From contig JAPLQT010000093.1 of NCBI GenBank assembly GCA_026399515.1, forward strand, positions 1 to 56,121: 56,121 bases of DNA, written 5' to 3'. Numbering within the stretch: position 1 is the stretch's first letter; each line of letters opens with the position of its first letter. This DNA is from Pseudomonadota bacterium. Its GTDB lineage: Bacteria; Pseudomonadota; Gammaproteobacteria; Burkholderiales; Rhodocyclaceae. The notes under the pieces are model-generated. The model had not been told where the DNA came from and did not search any database. It saw nothing but the letters and a program-made list of their open reading frames with translations. Positions 1 through 10,116 of the stretch are shown piece after piece. The translations under genes were made by a program, and so were the position numbers.

Positions 1-1
1 G

Positions 2-721
2 CAACTGGGCGATGATGTTGAAGTCATGATTCTCGAGATTGACGAAGAGCGTCGCCGGATTTCACTGGGCATGAAGCAGTGCCTTGCCAATCCGTGGGAC
101 GATTTTTCAATGAATTACAAGAAGAACGACAAAGTGAAGGGCCAGATCAAATCGATCACCGATTTCGGCATTTTCATTGGCCTTGCCGGCGGTATCGACG
201 GTCTTGTGCACTTGTCGGATCTGTCATGGAGCGTTCCTGGCGAAGAGGCTGTGCGCAACTTCAAGAAGGGCGACGAAGTCGAGGCCGTGGTGTTGTCGAT
301 CGACGTCGAGAAGGAGCGCATTTCCCTGGGTATCAAGCAGATGGATGGCGACCCCTTCACAAGCTTCGTGGCGACTCACGACAAGAACAGCATGGTCAAG
401 GGCGCGGTCAAGAGCATCGACGCACGCGGCGCGGTGATCGATCTCGGCGGCGACGTGGAGGGCTATCTGCGTGCCTCCGAGGCTACTCGTGAGCGTGTCG
501 AAGACTTGCGCACCTTGTTCAAGGAAGGCGATGTCGTCGAAGCCATGATCATCAACGTGGATCGCAAAACGCGCGGCATCAACCTCTCGATCAAGGCCAA
601 GGATCAGGCCGAGCAGAGCGAGGCGATGCAGAAGCTGGCTTCCGAGAGTGGCTCCGCCTCGACTGGCACCACCAGCCTGGGCGCGTTGCTCAAAGCGAAG
701 CTCAACAACCCGCAACCCTAA
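2..721 (+). CDS. rpsA: 30S ribosomal protein S1, C-terminal part (5' end outside window)
   Basis: The reading frame is already open at base 2, so the gene begins upstream of the window. About 239 codons remain, covering the last S1 RNA-binding repeats: an end of one repeat, a complete one from about nt 119 ([18 protein letters not shown], then HLSDLSW) and a final, more diverged one from about nt 392 ([18 protein letters not shown]). S1 binds mRNA leaders on the 30S subunit and helps initiation. The Ser/Gly-rich tail is usual for the family. ihfB follows 16 bases after the stop, the normal rpsA-ihfB order in Proteobacteria. Confidence 0.97.
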   Translation, partial: QLGDDVEVMILEIDEERRRISLGMKQCLANPWDDFSMNYKKNDKVKGQIKSITDFGIFIGLAGGIDGLVHLSDLSWSVPGEEAVRNFKKGDEVEAVVLSIDVEKERISLGIKQMDGDPFTSFVATHDKNSMVKGAVKSIDARGAVIDLGGDVEGYLRASEATRERVEDLRTLFKEGDVVEAMIINVDRKTRGINLSIKAKDQAEQSEAMQKLASESGSASTGTTSLGALLKAKLNNPQP

Positions 722-737
722 GCGCATTGAGTTGGAT

Positions 738-1022
738 ATGACCAAGTCCGAGTTGATTGACCGATTGGCGGCGCGATTCCCGCAACTGGTGGCGAAGGAT
801 GCCGATTTCGCCGTGAAGATGATTCTCGATGCCATGGCTGCCGCGCTGTCGCGCGGCGACCGCATCGAGATCCGCGGCTTTGGCAGCTTTGCGCTCAACT
901 ACCGGCCACCGCGCATCGGCCGCAATCCCAAATCGGGCGAGAAAGTGCAGGTACCGGAGAAGCATGTACCCCACTTCAAGGCCGGCAAGGAACTGCGCGA
1001 GCGCGTCGATTTGAGTCATTGA
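738..1022 (+). CDS. ihfB: integration host factor subunit beta
   Basis: A 94-residue protein of the HU/IHF family, which forms a heterodimer with IhfA, bends DNA sharply and assists recombination, replication and transcription. The start MTKSELID is the family's usual N-terminus, and the DNA-minor-groove arm [19 protein letters not shown] is present around residues 46-65, with the proline that intercalates into DNA. The ATG at 738 is chosen because the longer reading frame from 648 would overlap rpsA and carry a non-family extension. A strong terminator follows, so rpsA-ihfB likely end transcription here. A second HU-type protein is encoded at 51736. Confidence 0.96.
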   Translation: MTKSELIDRLAARFPQLVAKDADFAVKMILDAMAAALSRGDRIEIRGFGSFALNYRPPRIGRNPKSGEKVQVPEKHVPHFKAGKELRERVDLSH

Positions 1023-1081
1023 TCGACTGTTGAACACCGGTTGATTCTTGCATATGGGCAACCGGCAGGCTTGATAGTACC

Positions 1082-1122
1082 GGGCGGTATTCGTTGCCAG
1101 CGCTGCGAATACCGCCCTTTTT
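1082..1122 (+). terminator. Rho-independent terminator after ihfB
   Basis: A perfect 12-base inverted repeat (1082-1093 with 1106-1117, starting GGGCGGTATTCG) encloses a 12-base loop and is followed by five T. It lies 60 bases after the ihfB stop and 22 bases before lapA, so it should separate rpsA-ihfB from the lapAB unit. Confidence 0.9.
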
Positions 1123-1143
1123 CGTTGTGGGGCATGGAGTCCG

Positions 1144-1422
1144 ATGCGTATTCTGATCTGGTTATTGCGGGCGATCGTGTTTGTGGGCTTATTCGGCTTG
1201 GCCATCAAGAACAGCGGTCCGGTCGAACTGCGCCTGTATTTCGATACGCTCTGGCAGGCGCCCCTGTCCTTGGTGGTGCTCGGCTGTTTCGCCGCCGGCG
1301 CCTTGATCGGTGCCACGGCGGCCTTCGCCACCCTGGTTCGCCAACGGCGCGAGATCGGTCGATTACATGGTCAGTTGAAAGACCAAGCCAGGCGCACTGC
1401 GGATTCTCCCGAGGCGGTCTGA
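1144..1422 (+). CDS. lapA: lipopolysaccharide assembly protein LapA domain-containing protein
   Basis: A 92-residue inner-membrane protein of the LapA (DUF1049) family. Two hydrophobic segments are visible, about residues 3-22 and 38-62, with the family motif around IKNSGPVELRLYF between them, followed by a short basic cytoplasmic tail that looks able to form a coiled coil (RQRREIGRLHGQLKD). LapA works with LapB in the control of LPS synthesis through LpxC turnover. The gene ends one base before lapB starts (TGA, A, ATG), so the two are translationally coupled. Confidence 0.92.
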   Translation: MRILIWLLRAIVFVGLFGLAIKNSGPVELRLYFDTLWQAPLSLVVLGCFAAGALIGATAAFATLVRQRREIGRLHGQLKDQARRTADSPEAV

Positions 1423-1423
1423 A

Positions 1424-2623
1424 ATGAGCGGCGGCTTCGAAATCCAACTTTGGTGGCTGCTGGCGTTGCCCTTGTTTTTCGTCCTCGGCTGGATCGCGGC
1501 GCGCATCGACATCAAGCATCTGGTGCGCGAATCCCGTGCCCTTCCTCGCTCCTATTTCAAGGGCCTCAACTTCCTTCTCAACGAACAGCCCGACAAGGCC
1601 ATAGAAGCGTTTCTCGAAGCGGCCAGGGTCGATCCGGAAACCATCGAATTGCATTTCGCCCTGGGCAGCCTGTTTCGGCGACGCGGTGAAAGTGATCGCG
1701 CCATACGCATACACCAGAACCTGATCGAGCGCGACGGTTCGCAGAACCAGTTGACGGATGTGCAGCGCCTGCAAGCCTTGGCGGAACTTGGCCAAGATTA
1801 TCTTAAGGCAGGCCTGCTCGACCGCGCTGAAGAAGTCTTTCTCAAACTCCGCGGCACCGCCCGCGACGAGGAGGCTTTGCGTTTCCTCCTGGAAATCTAC
1901 CAGCAGGAAAAGGAGTGGCAACGGGCCATAGCCATTGCGGAGAGCCTTCCAGAGCATGCCGGCCACCTTTGGCAAAAGGAGATTGCCAACTTTCATTGCG
2001 AATTGGCGTCATTGGCGCTACCGCGCGGCGATACGGCGGAAGCGCGCCGGCAACTCGATGCGGCGCTCGCCGGCAACCGCAAGTGCGTTCGGGCGACTCT
2101 CCTGCTCGGTGAACTGGCGCTGGCCGAAGGCGATACGGCCGCGGCGATCGAGGCCTGGCAGCGTGTCGAGCAGCAGAATCCGGTATATCTGTCCCTGGTG
2201 GCGGCCAAGCTGATCGAGGCTTTCCGCAAGGAGGGGCGCGAAGAGCAGGGCATACTGTTGTTGCGCAACTGGTTCGAGGCGCATCCTTCCCTCGACTTGC
2301 TCGATACCGTATTCGATTCCGAATTGCAGGGCGGTGGCGCGGAAGCCGCCTACCAACTGGTGCGCGACGAATTGCGCCGCAACCCGACGCTCTTGGGCCT
2401 GGACAAATTGCTCGAAGCGCAGATTATGCTGGCACCGGCGGAGCGCCGTCCCGACCTGGAACTCATCAAGAACCTGATCCACAACCACACCCGGCGCGTT
2501 GCCCGCTATCGCTGCGACAGTTGCGGCTTCAAGGCGCGGCAGTTCTACTGGCGCTGCCCGGCCTGCGGCGGCTGGGAAAGCTATCCACCGAAGCGCACCG
2601 AGGAATTCGACCTGACACCATGA
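1424..2623 (+). CDS. lapB: lipopolysaccharide assembly protein LapB (YciM)
   Basis: A 399-residue protein with the LapB plan: one N-terminal membrane anchor (about residues 8-28), a string of TPR helices (about 35-340) and a C-terminal rubredoxin-type metal-binding module with CDSC at 364-367 and CPAC at 378-381. LapB acts at the inner membrane, where in enterobacteria it promotes FtsH-dependent degradation of LpxC and so balances LPS and phospholipid synthesis. All four metal-ligand cysteines are present. It is followed closely by ugd and heptose genes, so the whole run serves the outer envelope. Confidence 0.95.
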   Translation: MSGGFEIQLWWLLALPLFFVLGWIAARIDIKHLVRESRALPRSYFKGLNFLLNEQPDKAIEAFLEAARVDPETIELHFALGSLFRRRGESDRAIRIHQNLIERDGSQNQLTDVQRLQALAELGQDYLKAGLLDRAEEVFLKLRGTARDEEALRFLLEIYQQEKEWQRAIAIAESLPEHAGHLWQKEIANFHCELASLALPRGDTAEARRQLDAALAGNRKCVRATLLLGELALAEGDTAAAIEAWQRVEQQNPVYLSLVAAKLIEAFRKEGREEQGILLLRNWFEAHPSLDLLDTVFDSELQGGGAEAAYQLVRDELRRNPTLLGLDKLLEAQIMLAPAERRPDLELIKNLIHNHTRRVARYRCDSCGFKARQFYWRCPACGGWESYPPKRTEEFDLTP

Positions 2624-2645
2624 TGCGACGATTTGGAGTATTGAC

Positions 2646-3962
2646 TTGAAAATTACCGTGATCGGCACCGGCTATGTAGGCCTGGTCGGTGGCGCCTGTC
2701 TCGCCGAAGTCGGCAACGACGTGCTTTGTGTTGACGTCAACGCCGAAAAAATTCGCCTGCTCAATGCCGGGAGCATCCCGATCTACGAACCGGGGCTGGC
2801 AGATATGGTGGCCCATAACCGTGCCGCCGGCCGCCTGCATTTCACCACCGATATCGCTGGCGCGGTGGCCTTCGGCGGCGTCCTGTTCATCGCCGTGGGT
2901 ACCCCGCCTGACGAAGACGGTTCCGCTGATCTCCAGTATGTGCTGGAGGCCGCGCGCGACATCGGCCGGCACATGAGCGACTACAAAGTGGTGGTGGACA
3001 AGTCCACGGTACCCGTCGGGACCGCCGATAAGGTCAACGCTGCAATCGCCGAGGTGCTTCGCGAACGTGGTGTGAAGATGGACTACAGCGTCGTCTCCAA
3101 CCCGGAATTCCTCAAGGAGGGCGCGGCGGTCGAGGATTTCATGAAGCCCGACCGCATCATCGTCGGCGCCAACGACGCGCGCGCCATCGACATGATGCGC
3201 CAGTTGTATGCGCCATTCCAGCGCAACCATGAACGCCTGATCCTCATGGACGTGCGCTCGGCCGAACTGACCAAGTATGCGGCCAACGCCATGCTGGCGA
3301 CGCGCATTTCCTTCATGAACGAACTGGCCAATCTTGCCGAGAAGCTCGGCGCCGATATCGAGCTGGTGCGTTCCGGCATCGGTTCGGATCCGCGCATCGG
3401 TTACCATTTTCTGTATTCCGGCTGCGGTTACGGCGGATCCTGCTTTCCCAAGGACGTGCAGGCGCTGATCCGTACCGCCGACGAAGCCGGGCAGAAGCTG
3501 AAAATACTCACCGCCGTCGAGTCCGCCAATGAAGCGCAAAAACATGTTCTGCCGGCGAAGATCGTCAAGCGTTTCGGCGAGAATCTCACCGGCCGCAGAT
3601 TCGCCTTGTGGGGATTGGCGTTCAAGCCGAATACCGACGACATGCGCGAAGCACCCAGCCGGGTGCTGATCGACGAATTGCTGGCGCGCGGCGCCAGCCT
3701 CTGTGCTTATGACCCGGTGGCCATGCCCGAGGCGCTGCGCATCTATGACGCACGCATAAGCTATGCCGCCAACCCGCAGGCTGCCCTGGAGGGCGCCGAC
3801 GCGCTGGCGATCGTCACCGAGTGGAAGGAGTTCCGGAGTCCAGATTTCGCCGCGATCAAGGCCAGCCTCAGCCAGCCGCTGATCTTCGATGGCCGCAATC
3901 TTTACGATCCCGCGCAACTGCGCGCATCGGGCATTGAATACCATCCCATCGGCAGAATGTGA
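2646..3962 (+). CDS. ugd: UDP-glucose 6-dehydrogenase
   Basis: A 438-residue enzyme that oxidises UDP-glucose to UDP-glucuronate with two NAD+, feeding polysaccharide and LPS sugar synthesis. The N-terminal Rossmann motif [11 protein letters not shown] is at residues 5-15, the catalytic cysteine lies in GGSCFPKD at residue 266, and the C-terminal UDP-binding domain is complete. The start is TTG at 2646, seven bases after a GGAG site at 2635-2638; no ATG gives the family N-terminus [12 protein letters not shown]. The stop overlaps the rfaE1 start by four bases. Confidence 0.95.
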   Translation: MKITVIGTGYVGLVGGACLAEVGNDVLCVDVNAEKIRLLNAGSIPIYEPGLADMVAHNRAAGRLHFTTDIAGAVAFGGVLFIAVGTPPDEDGSADLQYVLEAARDIGRHMSDYKVVVDKSTVPVGTADKVNAAIAEVLRERGVKMDYSVVSNPEFLKEGAAVEDFMKPDRIIVGANDARAIDMMRQLYAPFQRNHERLILMDVRSAELTKYAANAMLATRISFMNELANLAEKLGADIELVRSGIGSDPRIGYHFLYSGCGYGGSCFPKDVQALIRTADEAGQKLKILTAVESANEAQKHVLPAKIVKRFGENLTGRRFALWGLAFKPNTDDMREAPSRVLIDELLARGASLCAYDPVAMPEALRIYDARISYAANPQAALEGADALAIVTEWKEFRSPDFAAIKASLSQPLIFDGRNLYDPAQLRASGIEYHPIGRM

Positions 3963-4897
3963 GCGACGACATGCTGATTCCGGGTACATCGCAAGCCCGC
4001 ATTCTCATCGTCGGCGATGTCATGCTCGATCGCTACTGGTTCGGCGAAGTCAGCCGCATTTCCCCCGAGGCACCGGTGCCGGTGGTCAAGGTCGAAAAGG
4101 TCGAGGAGCGCCCTGGCGGGGCCGCCAACGTGGCGCGCAATGCCGCCGCGCTGGGCGCGCAGGTGATGTTGCTGTCGGTAGTCGGCGAAGACGAGGCCGG
4201 ACGGACGCTGGCAAGGCTGCTGGATGCCGAAGGCATCGCCACCGGTTTGCACAAGGACGCGCAACTATCCACCACCGTCAAGTTGCGCGTCATCGGCAGG
4301 CGGCAGCAACTGCTGCGCATCGATTTCGAAACCTGGCCGGCCCACGAAGTGCTCCGCGCCAAACTGAGCGAATTCGAACAGCGCCTGGCGCAATGCGACG
4401 CGGTGATCCTCTCCGACTATGGCAAGGGCGGCCTGGCGCACATCGCCGACATGATCCGGCTGGCGCGTGCCGCCCGCAAGCCGGTATTGGTCGACCCCAA
4501 GGGCGACGACTTTACCCGCTATGCCGGCGCCACGCTGCTGACACCCAATCGTGCCGAATTGCGCGAAGTGATCGGCCGCTGGGCGAACGACGCGGAACTG
4601 GCGGAAAAGGCCCAGCAACTGCGTACCCAACTGGGACTGGATGCACTGCTGGTGACCCGCTCAGAGGAAGGCATGACCTTGTTCAGCGCCGCAGGCATGT
4701 GGCACGAACCGGCTGTGGCGCGTGAGGTTTATGATGTCAGCGGCGCCGGCGACACGGTGATCGCCACCCTGGCGGTGATGCTCGGCAGCGGCGTCGACCT
4801 CGCCGGCGCGATGCGCTGCGCCAATCGCGCCGCCGGCATCGTGGTCGGCAAGTTCGGCACTGCAACCTGCACCCTGGCGGAATTGCAGGCAGAATAG
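3959..4897 (+). CDS. rfaE1: D-glycero-beta-D-manno-heptose-7-phosphate kinase
   Basis: A 312-residue PfkB/ribokinase-family sugar kinase corresponding to the N-terminal half of HldE; the adenylyltransferase half is absent, as is common in betaproteobacteria, where it is a separate gene. It phosphorylates heptose 7-phosphate at C1 on the way to ADP-heptose for the LPS inner core. The PfkB signature [11 protein letters not shown] with the catalytic Asp lies near residues 259-269, and the [11 protein letters not shown] substrate motif lies near residue 54. The start is GTG at 3959, overlapping the ugd stop; an in-frame ATG at 3971 is the alternative. hldD follows after repeat copy 1. Confidence 0.94.
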   Translation: MSDDMLIPGTSQARILIVGDVMLDRYWFGEVSRISPEAPVPVVKVEKVEERPGGAANVARNAAALGAQVMLLSVVGEDEAGRTLARLLDAEGIATGLHKDAQLSTTVKLRVIGRRQQLLRIDFETWPAHEVLRAKLSEFEQRLAQCDAVILSDYGKGGLAHIADMIRLARAARKPVLVDPKGDDFTRYAGATLLTPNRAELREVIGRWANDAELAEKAQQLRTQLGLDALLVTRSEEGMTLFSAAGMWHEPAVAREVYDVSGAGDTVIATLAVMLGSGVDLAGAMRCANRAAGIVVGKFGTATCTLAELQAE

Positions 4898-4914
4898 CGC
4901 TTTGAAAAACCGGG

Positions 4915-5093
4915 CTAACTCGCATGGTCGTCAGATCACCCCTCGTGCCATGAAAATGCTCAACGACAGAATTGACGCCCCCACCCCCGACCCCCGCCCA
5001 GGCGGGGGCCACAAATCGCTCGCGACGCTCGTGGGTTACTGGTGCCCGACTTTGGGGTTAGGGTACGGGGCGCTTCGTCACTGTGTTTCAAAG
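4915..5093 (+). repeat. intergenic repeat family, copy 1
   Basis: First of three related intergenic elements. It opens with CTAACTCGCAT, has the shared block GTGCCATGAAA, then a C-rich/G-rich inverted repeat (CCCCCGCC...GGCGGGGG around 4992-5008), then a GCTCG-type motif near 5019 and GGGGCGCTTCGT near 5076. Compared with copy 2 it carries an extra 25-30 bases just before the GGGGCGCTTCGT block. It fills the whole gap between rfaE1 and hldD. No reading frame of interest lies in it; function unknown. Confidence 0.75.
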
Positions 5094-5105
5094 TAAGGAA
5101 AATTA

Positions 5106-6095
5106 ATGTACACCATCGTCACCGGCGCTTGCGGATTTATCGGCGCCAATCTGGTCAAGGGGTTGAATGCGATTGGCATCGATAATGTCATCGCCGTGGA
5201 CAACCTCAGCAACGCCGACAAATTCAGGAATCTCGTAGACTGCGAGTTGGCTGACTACCTAGACAAACAGGAGTTTCTCGACCTGCTCGCGCAAGGCTAT
5301 TTCGATGGTGGTGTCGACGCCGTGCTGCATCAAGGAGCTTGTTCCGACACCATGGAAAGTGACGGCCGCTACATGATGGATAACAATTATCGTTATTCGG
5401 CGACCCTGCTGGATTTCTGTCTCGACCAGGAAGTGCCTTTTCTTTATGCCTCCTCGGCCTCGGTGTATGGGGGCGGCGAGGTGTTCCGTGAGTCGCGCGA
5501 ATTCGAGGCGCCGCTCAACGTTTACGGCTACTCGAAATTTCTCTTCGATCAGCGGGTGCGGCGGCGTCTGCCGGATGCGGCTTCTCCGGTCGTCGGCTTC
5601 CGCTACTTCAATGTGTATGGTCCGCGCGAGCAACACAAAGGGCGCATGGCCTCGATGGCCTATCATTTCTTCAACCAGTTCCGGAGCGAAGGTCGCGTCA
5701 AGCTGTTCGAAGGCTTGGATGGCTATGCCGATGGCGAGCAGCGGCGCGACTTCGTATTCATCGACGATGTGGTCAAGGTCAACCTGCATTTCCTGGAGCA
5801 TCAGCAATCCGGGATATTCAATCTGGGCACCGGCAGGGCGCAATCCTTCAACGAGGTTGCCGTCGCAACCGTCAATGCCTTCCGCGCCGCTCAAGGAACG
5901 GCGGCCTCGTCGTTGGCTGAGTTGCGGGCGCAGGGCATGATCGAATACGTGTACTTTCCGGATGCATTGAAAGGCAAGTACCAGAGTTTTACCCAGGCCG
6001 ATTTGACCCTCCTGCGGGCGGCCGGCTATCGTGGAGAGTTCGCCACGGTGGAGCAGGGCGTAGCCGAGTATGTCAAGCACTTGTCGCAGCACTAA
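5106..6095 (+). CDS. hldD: ADP-L-glycero-D-manno-heptose 6-epimerase
   Basis: A 329-residue extended short-chain dehydrogenase that converts ADP-D-glycero- to ADP-L-glycero-manno-heptose, the last step in making the LPS inner-core donor. The NADP-binding motif [10 protein letters not shown] starts at residue 7, and the catalytic Tyr140/Lys144 pair is in YGYSK. The domain ends in the family-typical AEYV near the C-terminus. A GTAAGGAAA site sits just ahead of the ATG. It acts directly downstream of the rfaE1 product. Confidence 0.96.
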   Translation: MYTIVTGACGFIGANLVKGLNAIGIDNVIAVDNLSNADKFRNLVDCELADYLDKQEFLDLLAQGYFDGGVDAVLHQGACSDTMESDGRYMMDNNYRYSATLLDFCLDQEVPFLYASSASVYGGGEVFRESREFEAPLNVYGYSKFLFDQRVRRRLPDAASPVVGFRYFNVYGPREQHKGRMASMAYHFFNQFRSEGRVKLFEGLDGYADGEQRRDFVFIDDVVKVNLHFLEHQQSGIFNLGTGRAQSFNEVAVATVNAFRAAQGTAASSLAELRAQGMIEYVYFPDALKGKYQSFTQADLTLLRAAGYRGEFATVEQGVAEYVKHLSQH

Positions 6096-6115
6096 ACTTT
6101 AATCGAGGAGATACC

Positions 6116-6505
6116 ATGAAGAAACTGTTGTTTGTGTTGTTCGCCTTTCTTGCCGCCGTCCAGTTCGCGTTTGCCGCCGTCAACATCAACACGGCGACCG
6201 AAGCCGAACTCGACCAGCTACCGGGCGTCGGCCCGGCCCAGGCCAAGGCCATCGTCGAGGATCGCAAGAAGAACGGCCCTTTCAAGACCACCGACGATCT
6301 CAAACGCGTCAAGGGCATTGGCGACAAGAATTTCGAAAAACTGAAGAGCGAAATCACTGTCGGCGGCGCCAGCGCCGCACCCAAGGCCGACGTTAAGCCC
6401 GCCGCTGCGCCCGCCCCCGCCGCCAAACCTGCTGTAGCTCCGGCGCCCGCAGCCAAGCCGGCTGACGCCAAGAAGGACGAAGCCAAGAAAGACGCGAAGA
6501 AGTAA
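6116..6505 (+). CDS. ComEA-like helix-hairpin-helix DNA-binding protein
   Basis: A 129-residue exported protein: signal peptide at about residues 1-20 (ending FAFAA), a ComEA-type helix-hairpin-helix pair at about 22-80 (VNINTATEAELDQLPGVG and VKGIGDKNFEKL), and a low-complexity Ala/Pro/Lys tail. ComEA proteins bind incoming DNA in the periplasm during natural transformation. The basic AKKDEAKKDAKK tail could add DNA or envelope affinity. No other competence gene is in the window, so a role in uptake is inferred from the domain alone. A GAGGAG site precedes the ATG. Confidence 0.88.
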   Translation: MKKLLFVLFAFLAAVQFAFAAVNINTATEAELDQLPGVGPAQAKAIVEDRKKNGPFKTTDDLKRVKGIGDKNFEKLKSEITVGGASAAPKADVKPAAAPAPAAKPAVAPAPAAKPADAKKDEAKKDAKK

Positions 6506-6524
6506 GCTTCTTAAAGACGCTGCG

Positions 6525-7442
6525 ATGACCACCAGGGGCTCAAAAATCAAGACTCTCGAAGACTTTGTCGGCAACACGCCCCTGGTGCGTCTAAAGCGCA
6601 TCCCCGGGCCTCAGAACGAGGCGCGCGGCAATCTTATCCTGGCCAAGCTGGAAGGCAATAATCCGGCCGGCTCGGTCAAGGACCGGCCGGCGCTGGCGAT
6701 GATTTTGAACGCCGAAGCGCGCGGAGAGATCCGTCCCGGCGACACCTTGATCGAGGCCACCAGCGGCAACACCGGCATCGCCCTGGCGATGGCGTGCGCG
6801 ATGCGCGGCTATCGCCTGATCCTGCTGATGCCGGAGAACCAGAGCGTCGAGCGGCGCCAGACCATGCGCGCTTTCGGCGCCGAGTTGATCCTGACCTCCC
6901 AGGCCGGCGGCATGGAAGCCGCCCGCGATCACGCCGAAAGCCTGCGCGACCAGGGCCGCGGCATCATCCTCGACCAGTTTGCCAATCCCGACAACCCGCT
7001 TGCCCACTACCAGGGCACCGGCCCGGAGATCTGGCGCGACACGCAAGGCCGTATCACCCACTTCGTCAGCAGCATGGGCACCACCGGCACCATCATGGGC
7101 GTCTCGCGATTCCTCAAGGAGCAGAACCCGGCGGTGCAGATCATCGGCTGCCAGCCCGAGGAAGGCTCGCAGATTCCAGGCATCCGCAAATGGCCGGAAG
7201 CCTACCTGCCGAAAATATTCGAGCGTTCCCGCGTCGACCGGACTGAATCAGTCGGCCAGGCCGTCGCCGAGGACATGACGCGGCGCCTGGCGCGCGAAGA
7301 GGGCATCTTCGCCGGCATTTCCTCTGGAGGCGCGCTGGCAGTGGCCTTGCGCGTGGCGGCGGAAGTAGACAATGCCGTCATCGTCAGCATCGTCTGCGAC
7401 CGCGGCGACCGCTATTTGTCCACGGGTATCTTCCCGATATGA
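6525..7442 (+). CDS. cysM: cysteine synthase B
   Basis: A 305-residue PLP enzyme of the O-acetylserine sulfhydrylase family, making cysteine from O-acetylserine and sulfide or thiosulfate. The PLP lysine is K52 in SVKDRP, the substrate loop TSGNTG follows near residue 77, and the phosphate-binding GTTGT loop is near residue 186. The N-terminal KLEGNNPAGSVKDR favours CysM over CysK. It overlaps the next gene by four bases. Confidence 0.94.
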   Translation: MTTRGSKIKTLEDFVGNTPLVRLKRIPGPQNEARGNLILAKLEGNNPAGSVKDRPALAMILNAEARGEIRPGDTLIEATSGNTGIALAMACAMRGYRLILLMPENQSVERRQTMRAFGAELILTSQAGGMEAARDHAESLRDQGRGIILDQFANPDNPLAHYQGTGPEIWRDTQGRITHFVSSMGTTGTIMGVSRFLKEQNPAVQIIGCQPEEGSQIPGIRKWPEAYLPKIFERSRVDRTESVGQAVAEDMTRRLAREEGIFAGISSGGALAVALRVAAEVDNAVIVSIVCDRGDRYLSTGIFPI

Positions 7443-8227
7443 CCTCCACCCTGGTCTTCGACATCGAGACGATTCCCGATGTCGCGGGATTGCGCAGCTT
7501 GCACGAACTCGATGCGGCGCTCTCCGATGCCGAAGTGGCGGAGTTCGCTTTCCAGAAACAGCGCGCCAGGAGTGGCAACGACTTCCTGCCGTTGCACTTG
7601 CAGCGCGTCGTGGTGATCTCTTATGTGCTGCGTGACAGCGAGAAATTCCAGGTGCGCTCGCTGGCCGAGCCCGAATCGAACGAGGCGCAGATCATCCAGC
7701 GCTTCTTCGACGGCATCGAGAAATTCACGCCGCAACTCGTCTCCTGGAACGGTGGCGGCTTCGACCTGCCGGTGCTGCATTACCGCGGCTTGATCCATGG
7801 CGTCGTCGCACCGCGCTACTGGGAGATGGGCGAAGGCGACTATCGCGACAGCCGCGACTTCAAGTGGAACAACTACATCAGCCGTTATCACGCACGCCAC
7901 CTCGACTTGATGGACCTGCTGGCGCTGTACCAGCCGCGCGCTTCCGCGCCCCTCGATCAGCTCGCCAAGCTGATGGGCCTGCCCGGCAAGCAGGGCATGG
8001 CTGGCGATGCGGTGTGGGGGGCATGGCTGGAGGGCCGGATAGACGAGATCCGCGACTACTGCGAAACCGACGTGGTGAATACCTATCTGGTCTACCTGCG
8101 CTTCCAGAAGATGCGCGGCGTGCTGACTGCCGGCGAGCACGAGACTGAAATCGCCTTTGTGCGCAGCCAGCTCGCTGCGTTGAACAAGCCGCACTGGCAG
8201 GCATTCCTTGCCGACTCCCCCGGCTGA
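7439..8227 (+). CDS. predicted 3'-5' exonuclease related to the PolB exonuclease domain
   Basis: A 262-residue DnaQ/RNase H-fold nuclease of the PolB-like family (DNA_pol_B_exo2). The acidic metal ligands are in place: FDIETIPD (D8, E10) for Exo I, SWNGGGFDLPVL for Exo II, and YCETDVVNTY for Exo III. There is no polymerase domain. The biological substrate is not known for the family; DNA or RNA 3' ends are expected. It overlaps cysM by ATGA and is followed closely by dbpA. Confidence 0.88.
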   Translation: MTSTLVFDIETIPDVAGLRSLHELDAALSDAEVAEFAFQKQRARSGNDFLPLHLQRVVVISYVLRDSEKFQVRSLAEPESNEAQIIQRFFDGIEKFTPQLVSWNGGGFDLPVLHYRGLIHGVVAPRYWEMGEGDYRDSRDFKWNNYISRYHARHLDLMDLLALYQPRASAPLDQLAKLMGLPGKQGMAGDAVWGAWLEGRIDEIRDYCETDVVNTYLVYLRFQKMRGVLTAGEHETEIAFVRSQLAALNKPHWQAFLADSPG

Positions 8228-8240
8228 AAGCCGACCCGCC

Positions 8241-9638
8241 ATGACCCACGCGCAGAACAAGGATGGTTTTTCCAGCCTGGGCTTGTCGCCGGCCCTGCTG
8301 AGCAATCTCGACAGCCTCGGCTATCACGCGATGACCACCATCCAGGCGGAGAGCCTGCCGGTGATCCTGGAGCGGCGCGATCTGATCGCCCAGGCCAAGA
8401 CCGGCAGCGGCAAGACGGCGGCTTTCGGCATCGGCATCCTGCACAAGCTCAATCCCAGCCTCCTGGCGATACAGGCACTGGTGCTCTGTCCGACACGCGA
8501 ACTGGCCGACCAAGTGGCGAAGGAATTGCGCCGCCTGGCCCGCTTCACCGACAACATCAAGGTGTTGACGCTGTGCGGTGGCACACCGATGGGTCCGCAA
8601 ATAAACTCGCTGGAGCATGGCGTGCACGTTGTCGTCGGCACCCCTGGACGGATACGCGATCACCTGGGGCGCGGCAGCCTCGATCTGACCCGCGTGCAGA
8701 CACTGGTACTTGATGAAGCCGATCGCATGACCGATATGGGCTTCTACGAAGAGATCAGCGGTATCGTCAACGCCTGCCCAGCCCGCCGCCAAACCCTGCT
8801 GTTTTCGGCCACTTACCCGGACGATATTCGCCGGGCGACGGCGCCGTTCCTGATTCAGCCGGTCGAGGTGAAAGTGGAGGCCCAGCACGACGCCAGCCGC
8901 ATCGAACAACGCTTTTACGCGGTGACGCCGGAAGGGCGCAACGCCGCCGTGGCGAAGTTGCTGAATCACTTCCGGCCGGTATCAACGCTGGCGTTCTGCA
9001 ATACCAAGATACACTGCCGCGAACTGGCTGCCGAATTGCGCGCCCAAGGTTTTTCGGCGCTGGCGCTATACGGTGATCTTGAACAACGCGAGCGCGACGA
9101 AATCCTGGTGCAGTTCGCCGGTCGCTGCTGCTCTGTGCTGGTCGCCACCGATGTGGCGGCGCGCGGCCTGGATATCCAGACCCTGGACGCTGTGATCAAT
9201 GTGGATGTGTCCAAGGATACCGAAGTGCATATCCACCGCATCGGCCGCACCGGCCGCGGGCATGAGCGCGGTTTGGCCTTGAGCCTGTGCGCGCCGAACG
9301 AGAAGAAGTGGGTCAAGTTGATCGAGGCGTATCAGGGCGGGCTGGCCGACTGGTACGACCTGTCCGAGCTTGGGCCCGCTACCGGTGGTCCGTTGCAGGC
9401 TCCGATGGTGACGCTGTGCGTCATGGGCGGAAAGAAGGACAAGCTGCGGCCGGGCGATCTCCTGGGCGCGCTGACCGGCGACGTCGGCCTCGCCAAGGAA
9501 CAGATCGGCAAGATCAGCGTGTTTGAATTCATGACTTATGTGGCGCTGGATCGCCGCATCGCCGAGCGGGCTGTGGCTCGCCTCTCCAGCGGAAATATCA
9601 AGGGCCGCAATTTCAAGATGCGCTTCTTAACATCGTAA
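8241..9638 (+). CDS. dbpA: ATP-dependent RNA helicase DbpA
   Basis: A 465-residue DEAD-box helicase. Motifs appear in order: Q motif near residue 30, AKTGSGKT near 52, PTRELADQ, TPGR, DEAD at about 158-161, SAT and HRIGRTGR. The C-terminal ~75 residues form the DbpA RNA-binding domain (KDKLRPGDLLGALTGD), which targets the enzyme to 23S rRNA hairpin 92 in ribosome assembly. I chose ATG 8241 because the longer frame starts at a TTG (8208) inside the upstream gene and adds residues not usual for DbpA. Confidence 0.94.
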   Translation: MTHAQNKDGFSSLGLSPALLSNLDSLGYHAMTTIQAESLPVILERRDLIAQAKTGSGKTAAFGIGILHKLNPSLLAIQALVLCPTRELADQVAKELRRLARFTDNIKVLTLCGGTPMGPQINSLEHGVHVVVGTPGRIRDHLGRGSLDLTRVQTLVLDEADRMTDMGFYEEISGIVNACPARRQTLLFSATYPDDIRRATAPFLIQPVEVKVEAQHDASRIEQRFYAVTPEGRNAAVAKLLNHFRPVSTLAFCNTKIHCRELAAELRAQGFSALALYGDLEQRERDEILVQFAGRCCSVLVATDVAARGLDIQTLDAVINVDVSKDTEVHIHRIGRTGRGHERGLALSLCAPNEKKWVKLIEAYQGGLADWYDLSELGPATGGPLQAPMVTLCVMGGKKDKLRPGDLLGALTGDVGLAKEQIGKISVFEFMTYVALDRRIAERAVARLSSGNIKGRNFKMRFLTS

Positions 9639-9654
9639 ATGGGAGACGATTCTG

Positions 9655-10110
9655 ATGCGAAATTCAATCTCTATCTTCGTTGTCTGCTTGACGCTACTCG
9701 CGGGTTGTGCGTCTGCTCCACCAGCGCCCAGAGTCGCCGAACTCAGGCAGCAGGTAGCCGATACCGAGCGCGCTTTCGCCCGGACCATGGCGATGCGCGA
9801 TCATGCCGCCTTTACGGACTTCCTTGCCGAGGAGACGGTGTTCTTCTCCGGACCGACTCCATTACATGGCAAACGCCAGGTGAGCGATTGGTGGAAGCGC
9901 TTTTATGAAAAAACCGCCGCGCCGTTCTCCTGGGAACCTGAACAGGTGGAAGTGCTGGATTCAGGAAAACTGGCGCTGAGCACCGGACCCGTGCGCAATC
10001 CGCAAGGCAAGCTGATCAGCACCTTCACCTCGATCTGGCGTATGGAGGCGCCTGGCGTCTGGCGCATCATTTTCGATAAGGGCAACGAGGTTTGCGATTG
10101 CCCGAAGTGA
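9655..10110 (+). CDS. lipoprotein with SnoaL/NTF2-like (DUF4440) domain
   Basis: A 151-residue protein with a lipoprotein signal (lipobox LLAGC, Cys18) followed by a single NTF2-like cone-shaped domain: VADTERAFARTMAMRD at the N-terminal helix, HAAFTDFLAEETVFF, and the closing strand STFTSIWRMEAPGVWRII. Proteins of this group are often annotated DUF4440; many bind small ligands and no activity can be assigned here. A GGGAGACG site precedes the ATG. It converges on the next gene with only six bases between them. Confidence 0.82.
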   Translation: MRNSISIFVVCLTLLAGCASAPPAPRVAELRQQVADTERAFARTMAMRDHAAFTDFLAEETVFFSGPTPLHGKRQVSDWWKRFYEKTAAPFSWEPEQVEVLDSGKLALSTGPVRNPQGKLISTFTSIWRMEAPGVWRIIFDKGNEVCDCPK

Positions 10111-10116
10111 AGCGTA

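Noticed and set aside
2529-3989. 486-residue open frame on the minus strand opposite ugd
   Set aside because: It is the antisense shadow of a clearly conserved gene in GC-rich DNA; its translation is rich in Arg/His/Gly with no motif.
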